Source: Phaeoceros laevis
Taxonomy: Eukaryota > Anthocerotophyta > Anthocerotopsida > Notothyladales
Direction: 5' to 3'
Assembly (NCBI GenBank): GCA_049999765.1
Contig: JBNGIQ010008762.1
Coordinates: 16,980 to 80,979, forward strand
DNA length: 64,000 nucleotides
Positions 11,637-24,400 of the stretch are shown here, one piece after another. How positions within the stretch are numbered: the first letter of the stretch is position 1; each line of letters starts with the position of its first letter. A model generated the notes under the pieces. It saw only the letters and a list, made by a program, of their open reading frames with translations, did not search any database and had not been told where the DNA came from. Both the position numbers and the translations under genes were made by a program.

Positions 11637-13791
11637 TCATTGCCTATCCCCACAAGAACAAACACCATCCATAAAATGGTGGACACGGTGCGCATCTCTT
11701 ACAATGATCTCCCGTTTTTCAAGCTGTGACATAATTTTCGTGGCACTGTGGCAACTATTGCACATGCGAAGGTTCTTGGTAACTAGCAAAGGCGTGCCAT
11801 CTGCGGTATTTAGTAGACCATACGCCAAAGCAAGTTTCTCAGCATGCCCACACAGTTCCTGTCCTTTTTCATTGTAAGCTGCTGCATTCAGCACCAACTC
11901 CGTATGTTGTGCCTGGGCCACATTATTATGCAATCTCAAATTCATGCTCTTCAACTTGGATGAGGTATCAGCCCTCTCTTCCCCTACGTTAAATTCATGC
12001 ACTTTGTTTTCCACTTCAATGCAGGCCCTTGCAGGCTTCTTCTGAGCACCAGCATACTTTCGCAAGCCCTCTATCATGCCTGCATCCCTCCACCGCCCTG
12101 CATTAGCATACATACTTGCCAAGAGGACATATGCCGTTGAAGTTTCAGGCTCAAGCATGACAACACGATTGAAACATCGCCGTCCTCGCTGCAGGTCACC
12201 ATGGCTTTTGCAGGCACTCAGCAGGGATTTCCACCCTACAACACTGCTGTTAAACGGCATCTTTTGCAAAATGCGCTCTGCCTCATCCAGGCAACCTGAG
12301 CGCCCGAGAAGATCAACCATGCAATTATAATGACAGTTTGAGGGCGTGATGCCATAGCCATCCACCATCATTTGAAAGTAGTGCTGACCCTCGTTCACCA
12401 TGCCCCCATGACTGCATGCCACAAGAAGGCAAACAAAAGTACCACCGTCAGGCTCAACACCTTGCTGCTGCATGTCTCTAAAACACCGTATGGCCATTTG
12501 CGCATCGCTGTGCTCAGCATAGCCGTTCAGTAGGGCAGTCCATGTCACCACATCTTTTTTGGGCAATCTGTCAAACACTGTTCGAGCTTCTTTTATATTT
12601 CCGCATTTAGCATACATCTCTACCAGGCAGTTTCCTATGACCAGATCAGCTTCCAGACCTCTTTCTTGAATTTGAGAATGGAGCAGTTTCCCCTGGCGCA
12701 GTGCTCCAATACTAGCACATGCTTGCAGGAGGCAGGAAAAGGTATAATTATTAGGAGTCATGCCATCCTGCATACTTGCATAAAGAGTAAGGGCTTCTTG
12801 ACCCAGGCCACTTCGCGCATATCCTGCGATCATGGAAGTCCATGTCACCACATCTTTTGTCGGCAATCTGTCAAAGACCCTACGAGCATCCTCTAAGCTC
12901 CCACATTTTACGTACATGTCTACCAAGCAACTGCCAACAAATATATCATACTCAAATGCACTCCTCAAAACATCGGCATGGATCTCCTTGCCAGATGCCA
13001 GGTCAGCTGCACAGGCACATGCTTTGACGACTGCAACGAATACGTAGCTGTTTGGTTGCAGCGTGGACTGCCTCATTTGATGGTATAGACCAATAGCCTG
13101 GGCGCACTGCCCAAGATCCACATGAGCTGAAATAATAGAATACCACATGAAAGTATCTGGTGCGGTCGCACTGTCAAATACCTGTGTTGCTTCGTGCAAT
13201 CTCCCGTGAGAAGTGTACATGCGAATGATGTGGTTTGACAGGAATGTGTCTGACATGTATCCACCCTTGAGAGCAATGGCATGCACATGCCTGCCGAGAG
13301 CGAGATTCTTTCCCTTCACGCACCTCTTCAGGACTCGATACAGTAGCGATTTTTCAATACTCACTCCCAGCTGCACCAGGAGGTCCAATGCGTCGATAGC
13401 TTCACTGAGCTTTCTGTCATCACAGAAATCGCTCTTCCACACCGAACACCTCAGTCAGATTACTTTTCGACCTGGAAGGCTTTGATCAAATTAAAGCAAC
13501 AAACAAACATTGCAAGTAAAACCTTTTGAAAGCAATGGAAGATCCAGCTACAGGAAAGTGAAGTACCTCGATCTGCTTGACAAGAGGCACGTCGGCCTGC
13601 CGGGGATTCCAGCTCTCAATTTGGCGTGGTGTGAAGGACAGTTGCAGCGGAAATTCAGAGGCGACAACGGACTTGCTCTTCTGCAAGACTCGAGGCGGAT
13701 TCAATCTCCCAGATGAAGCTGACCTTGCAATTGGCTTGAAGGCTACTCCTCGAAACGGAAACCGCAGTCTTAGGGGAAACGACACTGCCAT
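11637..13791 (-). CDS. PLS-class PPR-DYW protein ending in DRQ
   Basis: A pentatricopeptide repeat protein of the PLS class with E1/E2 and DYW domains, expected to bind a specific organellar RNA site and act in RNA editing. The main exon runs from about 13440 to 11637 and holds repeats such as VVTWTSMIAGYARSG and LVEMYAKCGNIKEARTVF, then the E region. The DYW domain keeps the deaminase motif HAEKLALAYG (HxE), CNSCH and the second zinc motif HHF...CSCG. It ends CSCGDRQ-stop instead of CSCGDYW, and the PG box reads KKPARACIEV. The large open frame has no ATG at its 5' edge. An upstream frame starting at the ATG at 13791 is basic, Ser/Arg/Pro-rich and organelle-targeting-like; a phase-2 donor in it can join a phase-2 acceptor at the start of the main exon. 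That junction is inferred. Confidence 0.85.
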
Positions 13792-14537
13792 CTGCTGCTC
13801 CCTAGTCCAGCTCCAATTCAAGCACCCTCTTCGCAGCGTCGGCAAAAACCTGCCGAGCTGGCACCGTTGCCGGGAGCCGCCCGGCCTTCGTCAGAGTCCA
13901 TGACCACACGGCAAGCGGACGCAAACGTCCCTTGACCCCTCTTCAGTGACGTCTTACCCGAATTTCCAACTCCCAACATGGTGTGCTGTTTGAACTTCGC
14001 TTCTTTCGACCTGGTCGCCTCTCCTGCTTGAAGCCTGCTCTCGTTCCAAACGCAGGTATCTTGGGCGACCATGCCTCGTCGACAGCATTGGCTACCATAG
14101 TTGGAACTCACGTTCTATAGTGAGAAACCAAACGTAGACATGATTGATTGGTCCATGTGGTTTGGATCCCTTGATGAGTGCACAATGAGTTATGCTTCCC
14201 ATCATGAAATCATAAGGTAAGTGATAAAGTGATAAAGGTGCATTACACCTACATAGAGGTCAAGTGATGAAGGTGCTACATATAGAAAGAGAAAGGAATA
14301 CAATCCCTAATATGTACTTGTGTGTTGCAATCCACACGCGACCTATCCTCTACCCCCTTCGACTCTTTTCTAGCGAGTGTTTGTGTGTACATTACAAGCT
14401 TAGAAGCTCTATGAGCTCCTCACTTGTCACTTGCCCGGTAGAGTCGCTTCTTCTCGCTTGTATTGTCTATTTCTCTATGGTAGGAGCTCTGGTGGGTTGA
14501 ATCTACGTATAGTGTTGGATCATCTCTTACCTTAGCA
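13792..14537. other. Divergent intergenic region, LTR-like texture on its right half
   Basis: The left part is the upstream region of the PPR-DYW gene. From about 14150 the sequence becomes AT-richer, with short repeated GTGATAAAG-like and GTGATGAAGG-like words, and resembles a degraded retrotransposon flank. No terminal repeat partner was found by eye. Confidence 0.3.
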
Positions 14538-15870
14538 ATGTCGGCCACTTCAGAGTTGGGTTTGACGGGAGGAGCTCCCCATCCTCCCTTGATTCTAGGG
14601 AGCACGACTTCCTTCCCTTTGGCCGCATACTTCAACAGTAGGTCAACCAGCACACCTCCCACAGAGCAGTTGGGTCTAACGGGAGGAGTTTCTCATCCTC
14701 CCATGATCCTAGAGAGCCCAACTTCCTTCCCTTTGGCCCCATACTTCGACACTAGGTCACCCACCACAGCTCCCACAGTTGCACACCAACAACCATCCTA
14801 CATGGTTATAGGGAGCGAAACTCTCTTTCCTTTGGCCGCATACTTCTACCATAGGTCAACCATCACAGCCGCACTTTCACACCAGCAATCATCCTCGATG
14901 ATTGTAGGTTCAGGGTTACAAGACTTCAGTGTAGAAGAACCATCAGAGTCGGAGTCCTCTCTTGGAAAGTCAACTTTGTCTACTCTCTCGTCATCCCGCC
15001 CTACTTTTGATGTGTTACCAGCTCAAACCAGTTTTCCACCTTCGGAGGTGTCTCTTATGTCTCCTTATGAAGCAATGCTCATATCACCCTTGGAAACCAT
15101 CATCATGCAAGCTTGTTCTCGCCAAGTTGATGAGACTCTAGGGTTTGCATACAATCCAGAATGGGGAGAAGCAGGAGAGCTCATGTTGAAGTTAGCTGAG
15201 ATCCTTAAAAGTTTGTTAGAAGTTATCCAAGCATGCTGTGCTGCTATACGAGGGTTGTATGCAAATGAAGAGATTCAATCTCTTCAAGCCAAGCTCGCAG
15301 ACATACATGCTCAGAGTATTCGTAACTTGCAGAGCATAAGAGCTTTGCATGATTATATAGCTCAGGTATGCTCAAAAAAGTTTGTGTATGTTGTAAATGT
15401 AGAGTGACAACTATTTACACCTAGGTATTGTTCTCCCTTGTGCTGTAGGCTCTTACGCATAGCTTGTTATTTCCCTCCCGGTTAATCCCGGGTGGTATTA
15501 TGCGTGCAGGACCCCCAACTGAGCCACCGGCTAGCTGGCGTAGCCAGGGTAGGTTTATGACACGCGGAGACCTCTGCTTAGGCCGCAAGTAGTTTTGGCC
15601 TTGGTTACTTTACTGTGATCCAAGCTGGTGTCTTGGATAATCATGTCACGGTTTGGGTGTCCTCAGATATGCTGACCAGTGAGTGCACCAATGCTTCCAC
15701 AGGGGATCACAGAGGTTCCAGTGGTTCCAGAGGTTTCAGTGGCTCCAGTGCCTCAGGGGGAGGTTCCAGGGCATCAGGGAGAAGATGGGAGCTCCACAGC
15801 TGGGGATGATGTGTGCGATTTCGAGGATCCCGACTCGGAAGAGGAGGACGAGATGGCAGACGATGACTGA
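14538..15870 (+). CDS. Unrecognised repeat protein, two exons
   Basis: I do not recognise this gene. The ATG at 14538 opens an exon of 276 codons to a donor at 15366 (CAG|GTATGC). The acceptor at 15702 (CTTCCACAG) restores the same phase into a 55-codon exon ending at 15870, giving a predicted 331 residues. The N-terminus carries two clear imperfect copies, and a weaker third, of a 38-41 residue unit containing LGLTGG, HPP, SFPLAAYF and RS. The middle (about residues 210-276) looks alpha-helical with heptad-like Leu/Ile spacing (GELMLKLAEILKSLLEVI). The second exon has VPVVPEV-type repeats and a strongly acidic tail (DSEEEDEMADDD). The setting is transposon-like, so it may be a retroelement-derived gene rather than a host gene. 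Confidence 0.4.
14559..14880 (+). repeat. Imperfect tandem repeat of about 115-120 bp, about 3 units
   Basis: Unit 1 starts at 14559 and unit 2 at about 14673. They share TTGGGT(T/C)T(G/A)ACGGGAGGAG, CATCCTCCC and CTTCCTTCCCTTTGGCC. A third, more diverged unit ending in TTTGGCCGCATACTTCTACC lies at about 14790-14880. All are inside the open frame that starts at 14538. Confidence 0.7.
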
Positions 15871-16049
15871 GCATCACAATGAGTTTGCAAAAGTAGCTTG
15901 TTGATGCGCGTGCTGTCCTTGCTGTCATGAGAGGAGTTGCGTTGTTGGCACACCTACATAGCAACAAGGTGGCAGGCCGAAGGCCACTTATGATGGTTGA
16001 CAGATGCCTCGTGATGGCTGCCCAAGCTGTGGAGCACGAGGGCACATTG

Positions 16050-16107
16050 GTTGTGTGTTTTGTGTGTATTTTCTGTGTGTTTTGTGTGTGTTTTGTTTGG
16101 TGTGAGC
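16050..16107. repeat. GT-rich tandem repeat
   Basis: Units of TGTGTGTTTTG and close variants repeat about five times. Confidence 0.7.
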
Positions 16108-17228
16108 ATAGACCCAAGTTTCGAATGGTACAGACATATATGTGTTCAGAGTGGCGGTGTGCTCCGGAGGTTTCCACAATGTGCACCTCCGAGTCTGTTA
16201 GCAATAAGGCTCAAATTCCTAGAATCCGGTATTGTTTGTATCTAAGCTCATGAACGTCTTGACAAGTTCATGTTCGTGCACACCACCAAGCAAGCTCATT
16301 CCAACGATTCCCGTCCACGGTAAGAATAGCAGGATCACTATCGTATGTCCGTTGCAACGTTTGCCTGGTGGCCCATCAGTGCCATTTGTATCCAAGCTGC
16401 AATTGCGTGGAGGTTGCAGACGCTACAGGCAGGCCACACCTGAAAGCCTTCTTCATCTAAAACAACCCTAGCCTCTGAGCAGAACTGGTACAAGCCAAAT
16501 TGGGAGGAAAGGAATAGCACATCTTGAAGCCTGCACCGTGAACAAGCAAATCGCAATTCTGCAGGCTGCCCTGCAACAGACTGGTACGTGCGCAAGAGGA
16601 AAACGTACGTGTATTGCTCACGGGACCCGCTTCTTTCGCAGTCTCAAATTGGTACAGAAGCTGCTACACAGAATTCAGTCTGAAAAGCGTCGGGGTAGCA
16701 AGCAATTCATGGTCCTCCAACGGATCAGATGAAGGCAAGCAGCGTACCGCAGAAGCGAGCTCATCTATCAGCTGACGCGAGACAGGGAAGCCTGCTGCTG
16801 ACCCACGTGCCTCCAGCCTCAGAATGCATTTCCCCAGAAGCACGGAGGATCAGTTGGAGGAGGATAACAAGCTTCCAAGAGCCCAACCTGCGATGCGCCT
16901 GTAGGATAGGGGCAGTCGTCCGTCGCAACCTTGGCACGGACTGTGTCAAGTAGGAAGAGGGAAGGAAGGGAGCGGCAACGTCCCTACTTAGACTACCTCC
17001 GAAGAAACCTGAGGGAGGGGTGATCCTCTAAGCTGAAGGGCTGAAGGAGAGACCCAATCCTGCTTAGGGCCGGAGTTTTCCATTTGCCGGCTACATCCTG
17101 CAGCGACACTAAATCCGGGAATCCTGTGGCTTCTTGGTTCTCCCTCCAATGTCAGACGGCGTCTGCCAATTGCTGGCCTTCGGCGCAGCCGCTTTCCTAC
17201 CCCGTATAACATGTGTTCAACATTCTGT

Positions 17229-17244
17229 AGAGAGAGAGAGAGAG
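17229..17244. repeat. (AG)8 microsatellite
   Basis: Eight uninterrupted AG units. Confidence 0.8.
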
Positions 17245-18475
17245 TCCCTTTTGCGTGCTTTGGCCATGTACACTAGACTACTATAGTCCACTAACTTACT
17301 CGGTTGGACTGCAGTTTGACTGACCGAGAACTGGCCGACCTGGTCCCGATGGGGAGGCGGCACGGGCAGGCGGAGTGGTCGAGTCTGCGTAAACCCACTA
17401 CCACTAGCGGGGACCGCCTTCCGCGCGGTCCGCCAGCTGATGAACGGACGGACCGTCACGGACGGTTGGGCATTTCGGTTTGATCGGTTCCCACCATACG
17501 GTCGCCGTCCACCGGTTGCAGCGTCTGCTGCAGTGGACCGTGCTCAGATCACCGTGGCGGTCGGTCGCCGAGTCTGCGTCAACGGCGCCTTGCGGTGCGG
17601 GAGGCACACGTCCGCGCACCGTTTTCACCGGGAGGCAGACGAAAAACTGTTGCAAACTCAAGGTCCACTCTCCCCCGACTTTGTCACGCCCCGCCTCTTC
17701 TCTCGCATCTCATCATTTGATACATAGCTGCTGCTTTGAGTGCGTGTGCGGTCCCCCTGCCGCCAGCCTGCACCTCCCGCACCCTTTTGCGTCTGCTGCG
17801 GCTTTGCGCTGTGAGGCTCTGACAGTCCGGACGCAGGCAAGGCGGGCTTCTCGATGCAGATCGGAGCAGGGTGACAGATCTGGACCGAGCAGCTAGGCGA
17901 GCAGAGCGGATTGCGGGCGTCGGGAGTGCGGCATTTCCGAGCCCTGCAGCGCATGCGACGATTGAGCTGGCGGAGGTGTGATGCTGGTGAGGTTTGTGGC
18001 TCGCGCATGCGATGGCTTCCGCTCCTGGGGTGCTGCATTTCGGTGGCTTCCTCAGATCTGAGGCTCTGGATTGGACTTGCTGGTAGGTTAGGTTGAAAGT
18101 ATTCTGCACGTCGCAAGGAATTCAGGAGGGACTGCGACGATCAAAGCTTGATTTTGGCAGCACCAGCTGGCTGGAGCGGCACGGAGGTCACTTGCTGGAT
18201 TCGTGGTTTGTCAAGTGATGGATCTGCCACGGTCGGACAGAGGGACGTGACGCATCGGGCAATGGGAGATTGGTTTCTGGGGAGGGGATCTGCTGGAATT
18301 TTTCTATAATTGGAGCTGCTATCGGAGAACTCCGTGGCGCGAGCTCATGAATGGCAGCTGTCTGTGGCGATCACGAGGAGCAGCGGATTGTGGTTAGGGC
18401 AGGTTTCTGAGCGGCGGTTGGCCTTGATTGGGAGTACCGTTGTCTGATGTAGAGAGCAATCACCGGAGATCAGCC

Positions 18476-21400
18476 ATGGATTACCAGGTGTTCCTGGTCA
18501 GGCCTCCCGGTAGCACTACCAGTACCGGGCGGCATGCGAAGGGAGTCTCCCGGATTCTTCGGGTGTCCGACACTGGCATCACCGTGTCCCCGTTGTCGTC
18601 TTTCAATGCACCTGCAGCGGAGTACAGTTTTGAGCGCATGGGGAGGGTCTTCCCCTCGCACGAGGACAGCACGGAGCTGACAGTGGAAATGTTCGACGGT
18701 GCTAAGGGGCATGAATCTGTTCGCTTCTGCTGCGACTCCAGGACTGCTCTCTTGACTGCTCTGCTGAATAAAATGGACGACATGAACGGCATTGGTAAGA
18801 TTTTCCGTTGTTTCACAGCACATCAAAGGACCGTGCAAATGCTAGCGCTCAACTGTGTTGGGACTGTTCGTTAAGCCCTGTATGTCTAGTGGATAGTGGC
18901 TGCAAGTATGGACACTGTCGTGATCTAGCTTTAGGAAACCCCAAGGTCATCGCATCGTCGATACGGGTGAATTTGGAGAAGTGTGAAATTCGAGGTGGTT
19001 ATGGTCTAGGTGCTGGATTGATTCGATAAATCTACGCAAGTATGGGTCGGGTGTCTTCCAGTTGGCCACCCTGCAGCATATTTTATGGAACGTCATGCTG
19101 CATCCATGTCACTTTGCCAGAAAGAGACATTTTTTGTGGCAAGGGTAGGGGATAGCGTGCGTATTGTTCAGGTTCAGCGAGTGTCAGTGCTGATCTACCA
19201 GCTAGGCATGCCTTTTGACTGCCTGCCTTGGTAACTCCTTGGCACCCTCTGAAACTAGCCTATACAAACGCATCTAATGGCTTGCACTGATTTCAGGAGT
19301 TGATTTCCCCCTAAAGAAACACAGCCATCACCAAGGTGGATTGGCAGACACAGTGTTACGGATCCGAAGCGCATCAATTGTGAAGATGCTCAATGCTGGA
19401 ATCAGACATGAACTGCGCAGAGTACTACCCGGCCTGTTGTCTTGCAGTTTGATTTCATAGGGAATCCAAAGTGAAGTGGAGCATGACACATGAGGGCTGA
19501 TGCTGGAAGGTTTTCGGTGCAGGTGAATCCTGCGAAGAAAATCAATTTCGAGGATATTGTGAAAGTGGAGACACTTGTTGATGATGAACATATAGTCTTG
19601 TTGCATCTCAAGTCTCGTGTTCTGAGGCTTTCGTTCAAGGATTCTGTACCCTTTTTGCAGGCAGTGCATCGAAACATGAAGGTGCTCCTGCATGCCATCC
19701 TTCTGTCGTGGGTCTTATGGTGTTTTCACTGAGGGGCTTCTCCCTGTTTCTAGTCGAATGTGTTCCTTTCTATAATCAGGAGACAAAGCCACTCTAGCAT
19801 TTAAACTGACCTTTGAGTACGTTGCTGCAGACTTACCTCGATCTGGACGTAGAAATTGAAAGAGTGACAACACCAGCCATGGTTGAGAATGTATCGGCTC
19901 GTCTGCGGAAAGTGGTGAGCTTACCAAAACCACAATGCTATCCTTTTTGTTAGGGCTGTGATACTGATTCTTCGTTTGTTAAATCGTTGGGTAACTGTTT
20001 GTTACAATCAGAGGGAGTCACCAATACTTTTTGAGTTTCACGTGACAAAACATTTGAGAGCACTCCATGAAGAGCGCCCCCGTACCATTGTCATCACCAA
20101 AGACTTTTTTATTGAGAAGTATGGTGAAGAAGTCATTGGCGTCCATAGGTAGGAGATACTCTCAAGAGGTCCCCTAAATTGATTGACTCTTGCTTGTGTG
20201 GATCTTGCTTTTGATGTTCTGATCCATTTTGGTTGCAGCTTGCATGACGTTGTTGGGCTTACCGTGGACGACCTAGATCCAACAGAAGTGACGGTAGAGT
20301 TCAAGGCATGGCGGCCGACACAATATTACCTGGAGGAAAGAGATGACTTTCTTGCTAGCATGGCAGATGTAATGGGCATAGGAAAAGGTTCCTGGTTCAG
20401 TCTTCGAATGGAGCCATTGTACCCCTACTGCTTCTCGGAAAAACCACACCCATTGTTTCAGGTGAATCACTTCTTTCTTTCTGGGACGTCTGAAGTGGTA
20501 CAACACGTTCTTGGGCTCTGGCTGATATGCTTTCCGAGTGCTTGCAGATTGAATGTGAAACTTACTATCTCAATAGAATCATCGGATCCTTCTATGGAAG
20601 TCGGGACCCAGACGTCCTACATGTCTCTCTTAAAGAATATGCAGCCAACATTCATGTAAGCATCTCAATTCAAGTCCAGGTTGCTTGCGTTTGACACATT
20701 GGTATATGCGATTGCCTTCCATGTTCAGTTCAAAGCCACAGGGCTTGCTTGTAGCTGAGTACAAACGAATTTGGCTGTGGCGTCATGCAGGTGGGAGACT
20801 CTCAGTGTGCTGACCCTAAGATAGCTCAGGCTGTAGCAGATATTTTGAAGGACTGCCTTGGTGAGTTTCACTCTGCACTACATGCGCTTGCGATTTCTTT
20901 TGCCTTCCTGTATCCTGATTAGGTTTTTCTCCTACTGCAAAATAGCGGACCTTGGGAGGGATGCTGTTTGTGCAACGACATGCTGCATTGTGCTTCAAAG
21001 GCTATTAGCCTCACGAGCTTGTTTTGATGCAATAAAGAGTCTCTCAGATGTCCAGGCTGTACTTCTCCAGGTAAGCAGGTTTCTCAAGCTGTTTTCAGAC
21101 TTTTTCTATGTAGGTTGCATGCTGTTTCCACGGGCATCAAGTTCCCACTTGGGTAGAATCCTCAAGTTATGTAGGCATCTGCCACGCTTGAATGTTCCTA
21201 ACTTTACTATCCTTTCCGTATGGTGATTGTGGGTCCAATATCCTCCAGATGAGCAATTAATGAACTATTTTCACATTTTTCTCATCTATATTAAGAGCAG
21301 ACGTTGACCTAATGTCTGTTTTCTTTTTTAATGTCCTAATGGGGCCTTCTGCATTTCTCCAGTGCTTGCATTCAGACAATTCTGTCTTGTCCTACCTGGC

Positions 21401-24400
21401 ATCTGTTGCCCTGCGGACTTGCTTCAGACTACCTGTTGAGTCGGGGAATGTGGACTCTGGGAATATATCAAAGGTGAAGATGCTTTGCAACCCCTTCTGG
21501 TGCCGAATTATAGTATTCCTTCATGTGTTTCATAGCAAATGAACTCCACTGCATTTGTTATGGCAGCAAGGAGTGACAAATAAGCTTGCAGTGCTCAGTG
21601 CTGACAATCTACAGCACTTAGTTGCATTGCTGCATACACGGTCGCTGGGGAAAAATAATGCACTTCAGGTATGGACTGCTAATGACTTGGACATGCAAAC
21701 GTGTACACATAGTCACAAGGTTACTCACTAGAATACATGATTGATGGCCTTGGGTTTGGCAGGTATTTGGCCTTTTGGAGTTGTTTTCTGTAGCTCTGCA
21801 ATCTCAGCCAACTGAGGGCGAGATGGCTCGTGTGTGGATGAAGGTCTAAGCGAAGCAATTTGTTTTGCATTTTTTTGAGCTCAATCATCAGAGATCCTCT
21901 GATTTGTTTTTACCTTCATAATAGTGGTATGTGATGGCCGAAAAGTATGCTGTTGGTAATATTAGACTGCTTCATGTGCCAGGCATTCGAATCAGCAATT
22001 CTGGCTGCTGCTGATATCATTTGTTCTATATTCTGGTGTCCAAGTTTTGTTGTTTTCCAAAGGTAAGCTGGTAGTTTGAGAGTGGCTAGCTGCTATGAGT
22101 ATGTCGGAACACCATGATATGATTCTAACTTGGTGCAAATGATACATTTTTGCCCACAGCAATACGTCCCTCTTGATAGGGCTTCTAACAAAGACGTCAT
22201 CATACATCTCAAGCCAGCTGCAGGTACGAACACGTGCCCACCACATGAAAATTGCTGCTGTTGGTGGTCTGTACGGTCTGTCATATGTTTGTTCTATTTT
22301 CAGTAACTGATGCTATGCATGCATTGGTCCAGAAAACATGTCTAGGTCGCTGTGTGCTATTGATCCATTTAAGGAGTGCAATCTTCTCAGAGAAGAAGCA
22401 CATAAGGTTGCTGAGTGGCAACCTCGTATATCTGATGCTTGAGGGCAGCAGAGAATCTCGAAAGCTGTTGGAAGCGATTCTTCCCAAGGTTAGTTCCGGT
22501 TGATCATTAGCTGTTAAATGGGTTGCTCTTCTACTCATAGGCATTGCTGACTCGGCGTTCTCTTGGTGCTACAAGGGGGTCATGCGCCTGTATGCCATCA
22601 AGGCGTTTGAAATGTCGACAGCTGAGAAGGTATGTTAAATATTTCAGTGGAGGCCAAGGTTTGCCGTTGGTGAACAGTTTTTCGGCCTAATGCAGCGACT
22701 TCAAAATTTCAGGAAAAATCATCTAGCCGATTGCCAGCATGGATGGAGACTTTGCAGATTTTGCAACAAGAGAGTCTTGAGACGCCAGTCCTGGTGTGGA
22801 ATGACAAGAAAAGGATGGAACTACGCAAGGTACCAAGCTTATAAATAAAGACTTTACGTAGTTCCAGTCGTCTGTTTTTTCCAACTTGTAAAAGGTACTT
22901 AAGTCCTTGGAAATTCCTTCTGCACATCTTTTTGGACTTGAACCAGTTTCTGCGAGAAGAATTGAACAGTTATGAGACTGCTCTGGCTGGAAATCGGGAT
23001 CTGCTTTACAACAGTGCTGATGTATTGCTGGTATACTCCCCTGAGAGTGAAGGCGAAGGTGAGTTGTGTTGTAAGGCCTCCTAACTGGAACCTTTTAGGG
23101 GCCCTACGTACCCATTGACTAGTTATGTTACCTCACTTCTTTACAGAAACATGAGAATTAGGTGTTGCCGATTACACAGGTTCAGTTGTTGGAGGCGTAC
23201 ATCTTGAACTGCTGGTCGACCATCCCCCCCCTGTAGATGGATCGAATGATCTGTTCTGGAAGGTAGTGATCTTGCTTTGATACCTTTATTGGTGCACAAC
23301 AGTTTTAACCTGATACTTGAGGCAGTTATGGTGTCTGTTCTTTGTGTGGTGGAGCTGGGTCTATTGTCACTCATCAAAGCATGTCCCGTGTGACGCAGCT
23401 TCGGGATCCTTTGTCAATCTTCCAGTCCGTTTTCCAGGCTATGGTCCTGGGTTTCACCCCACTCTTTGGTCACAACAATCTTCCAGAGATTGATCTTCGG
23501 CTTGCTGCACATGCACTGTCCTGGATTTATGACAGGCATGCTGACGAAGTTGCATATTGCCTGGAGACTCTGAATGTTATTGAGGTAGTTGTCCACATTG
23601 CTCTCTAGCACTTTTTTTTTGAAATGTGCATGTGGGAACACTTCCGCTACGACTGTGGTATGGATCTCCTGAAGGAGAGGTCCTTTTGCTGAACTTCGTT
23701 TTGTCTTCAACTGACGGTTGGTTATAACTTCGCAGGCTGCGGTGGGAATGTTGAGGGAAATAATTGAAACTGAGCACGAAGTATTTGTCTTCAAATTGGT
23801 TGTGTTCTTGCTTGCTATAGTAGAGAGTGGTGGCCGAGATAATGTTGTACGCTTTGTTCGTGCTGGTGGTGCGACGGTTTTGGTGCCTCTGATCACACTT
23901 TCTTTGGCCAAGGTATAAACTTCACGCCCTACCCTTTGACCTTAGAACCGCTGTGTGAAGAGGCTTTATTCTCAGCTCTTACAGCGGAAGGGTTTGCACT
24001 GAAACAATGCTCAATGCTTTCGTTGCCCGCAGTGCTGCAAGGATAGGAATGCTTTCGAGTCAGATGGTTGGAAAAAGGATGATATCAAATTGCGCGGAGC
24101 CATTGAGACCCTCCAGTATGTTGGTTCAAATGGAGAAATTAGGTTTGTTCGTGTACCATCTGGAAGGGCACATGAGGTTTTGGAGAGAGCAGTCCTTGAT
24201 GGAAGCCTTGATGCCAAAGAAGCCATCAAGTGGCAAGATGAGAAGGTCCCCCCAAAAGTCCAGCTTGGTATCTCGTTGGATTTGATGGAAGCACTACTAA
24301 GGTGCGTGTCTGTTCTTCCAGAGCTGCAGACTGTAGCACACGGACAGCACTTGGTTGTCAACTTCAGTACTTACAAGGTGTACCCTTTTACACAGATTCT

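Larger units (their letters stand above)
15871..18475. other. Intergenic with GT-rich repeat; right end is promoter/leader
   Basis: No convincing gene is visible. It contains a TGTGTGTTTTG-type tandem repeat at about 16050-16107 and an (AG)8 run at 17229-17244. From about 17300 the sequence is GC-rich and probably contains the promoter and long 5' leader of the RME-8-like gene whose ATG is at 18476. Confidence 0.4.
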
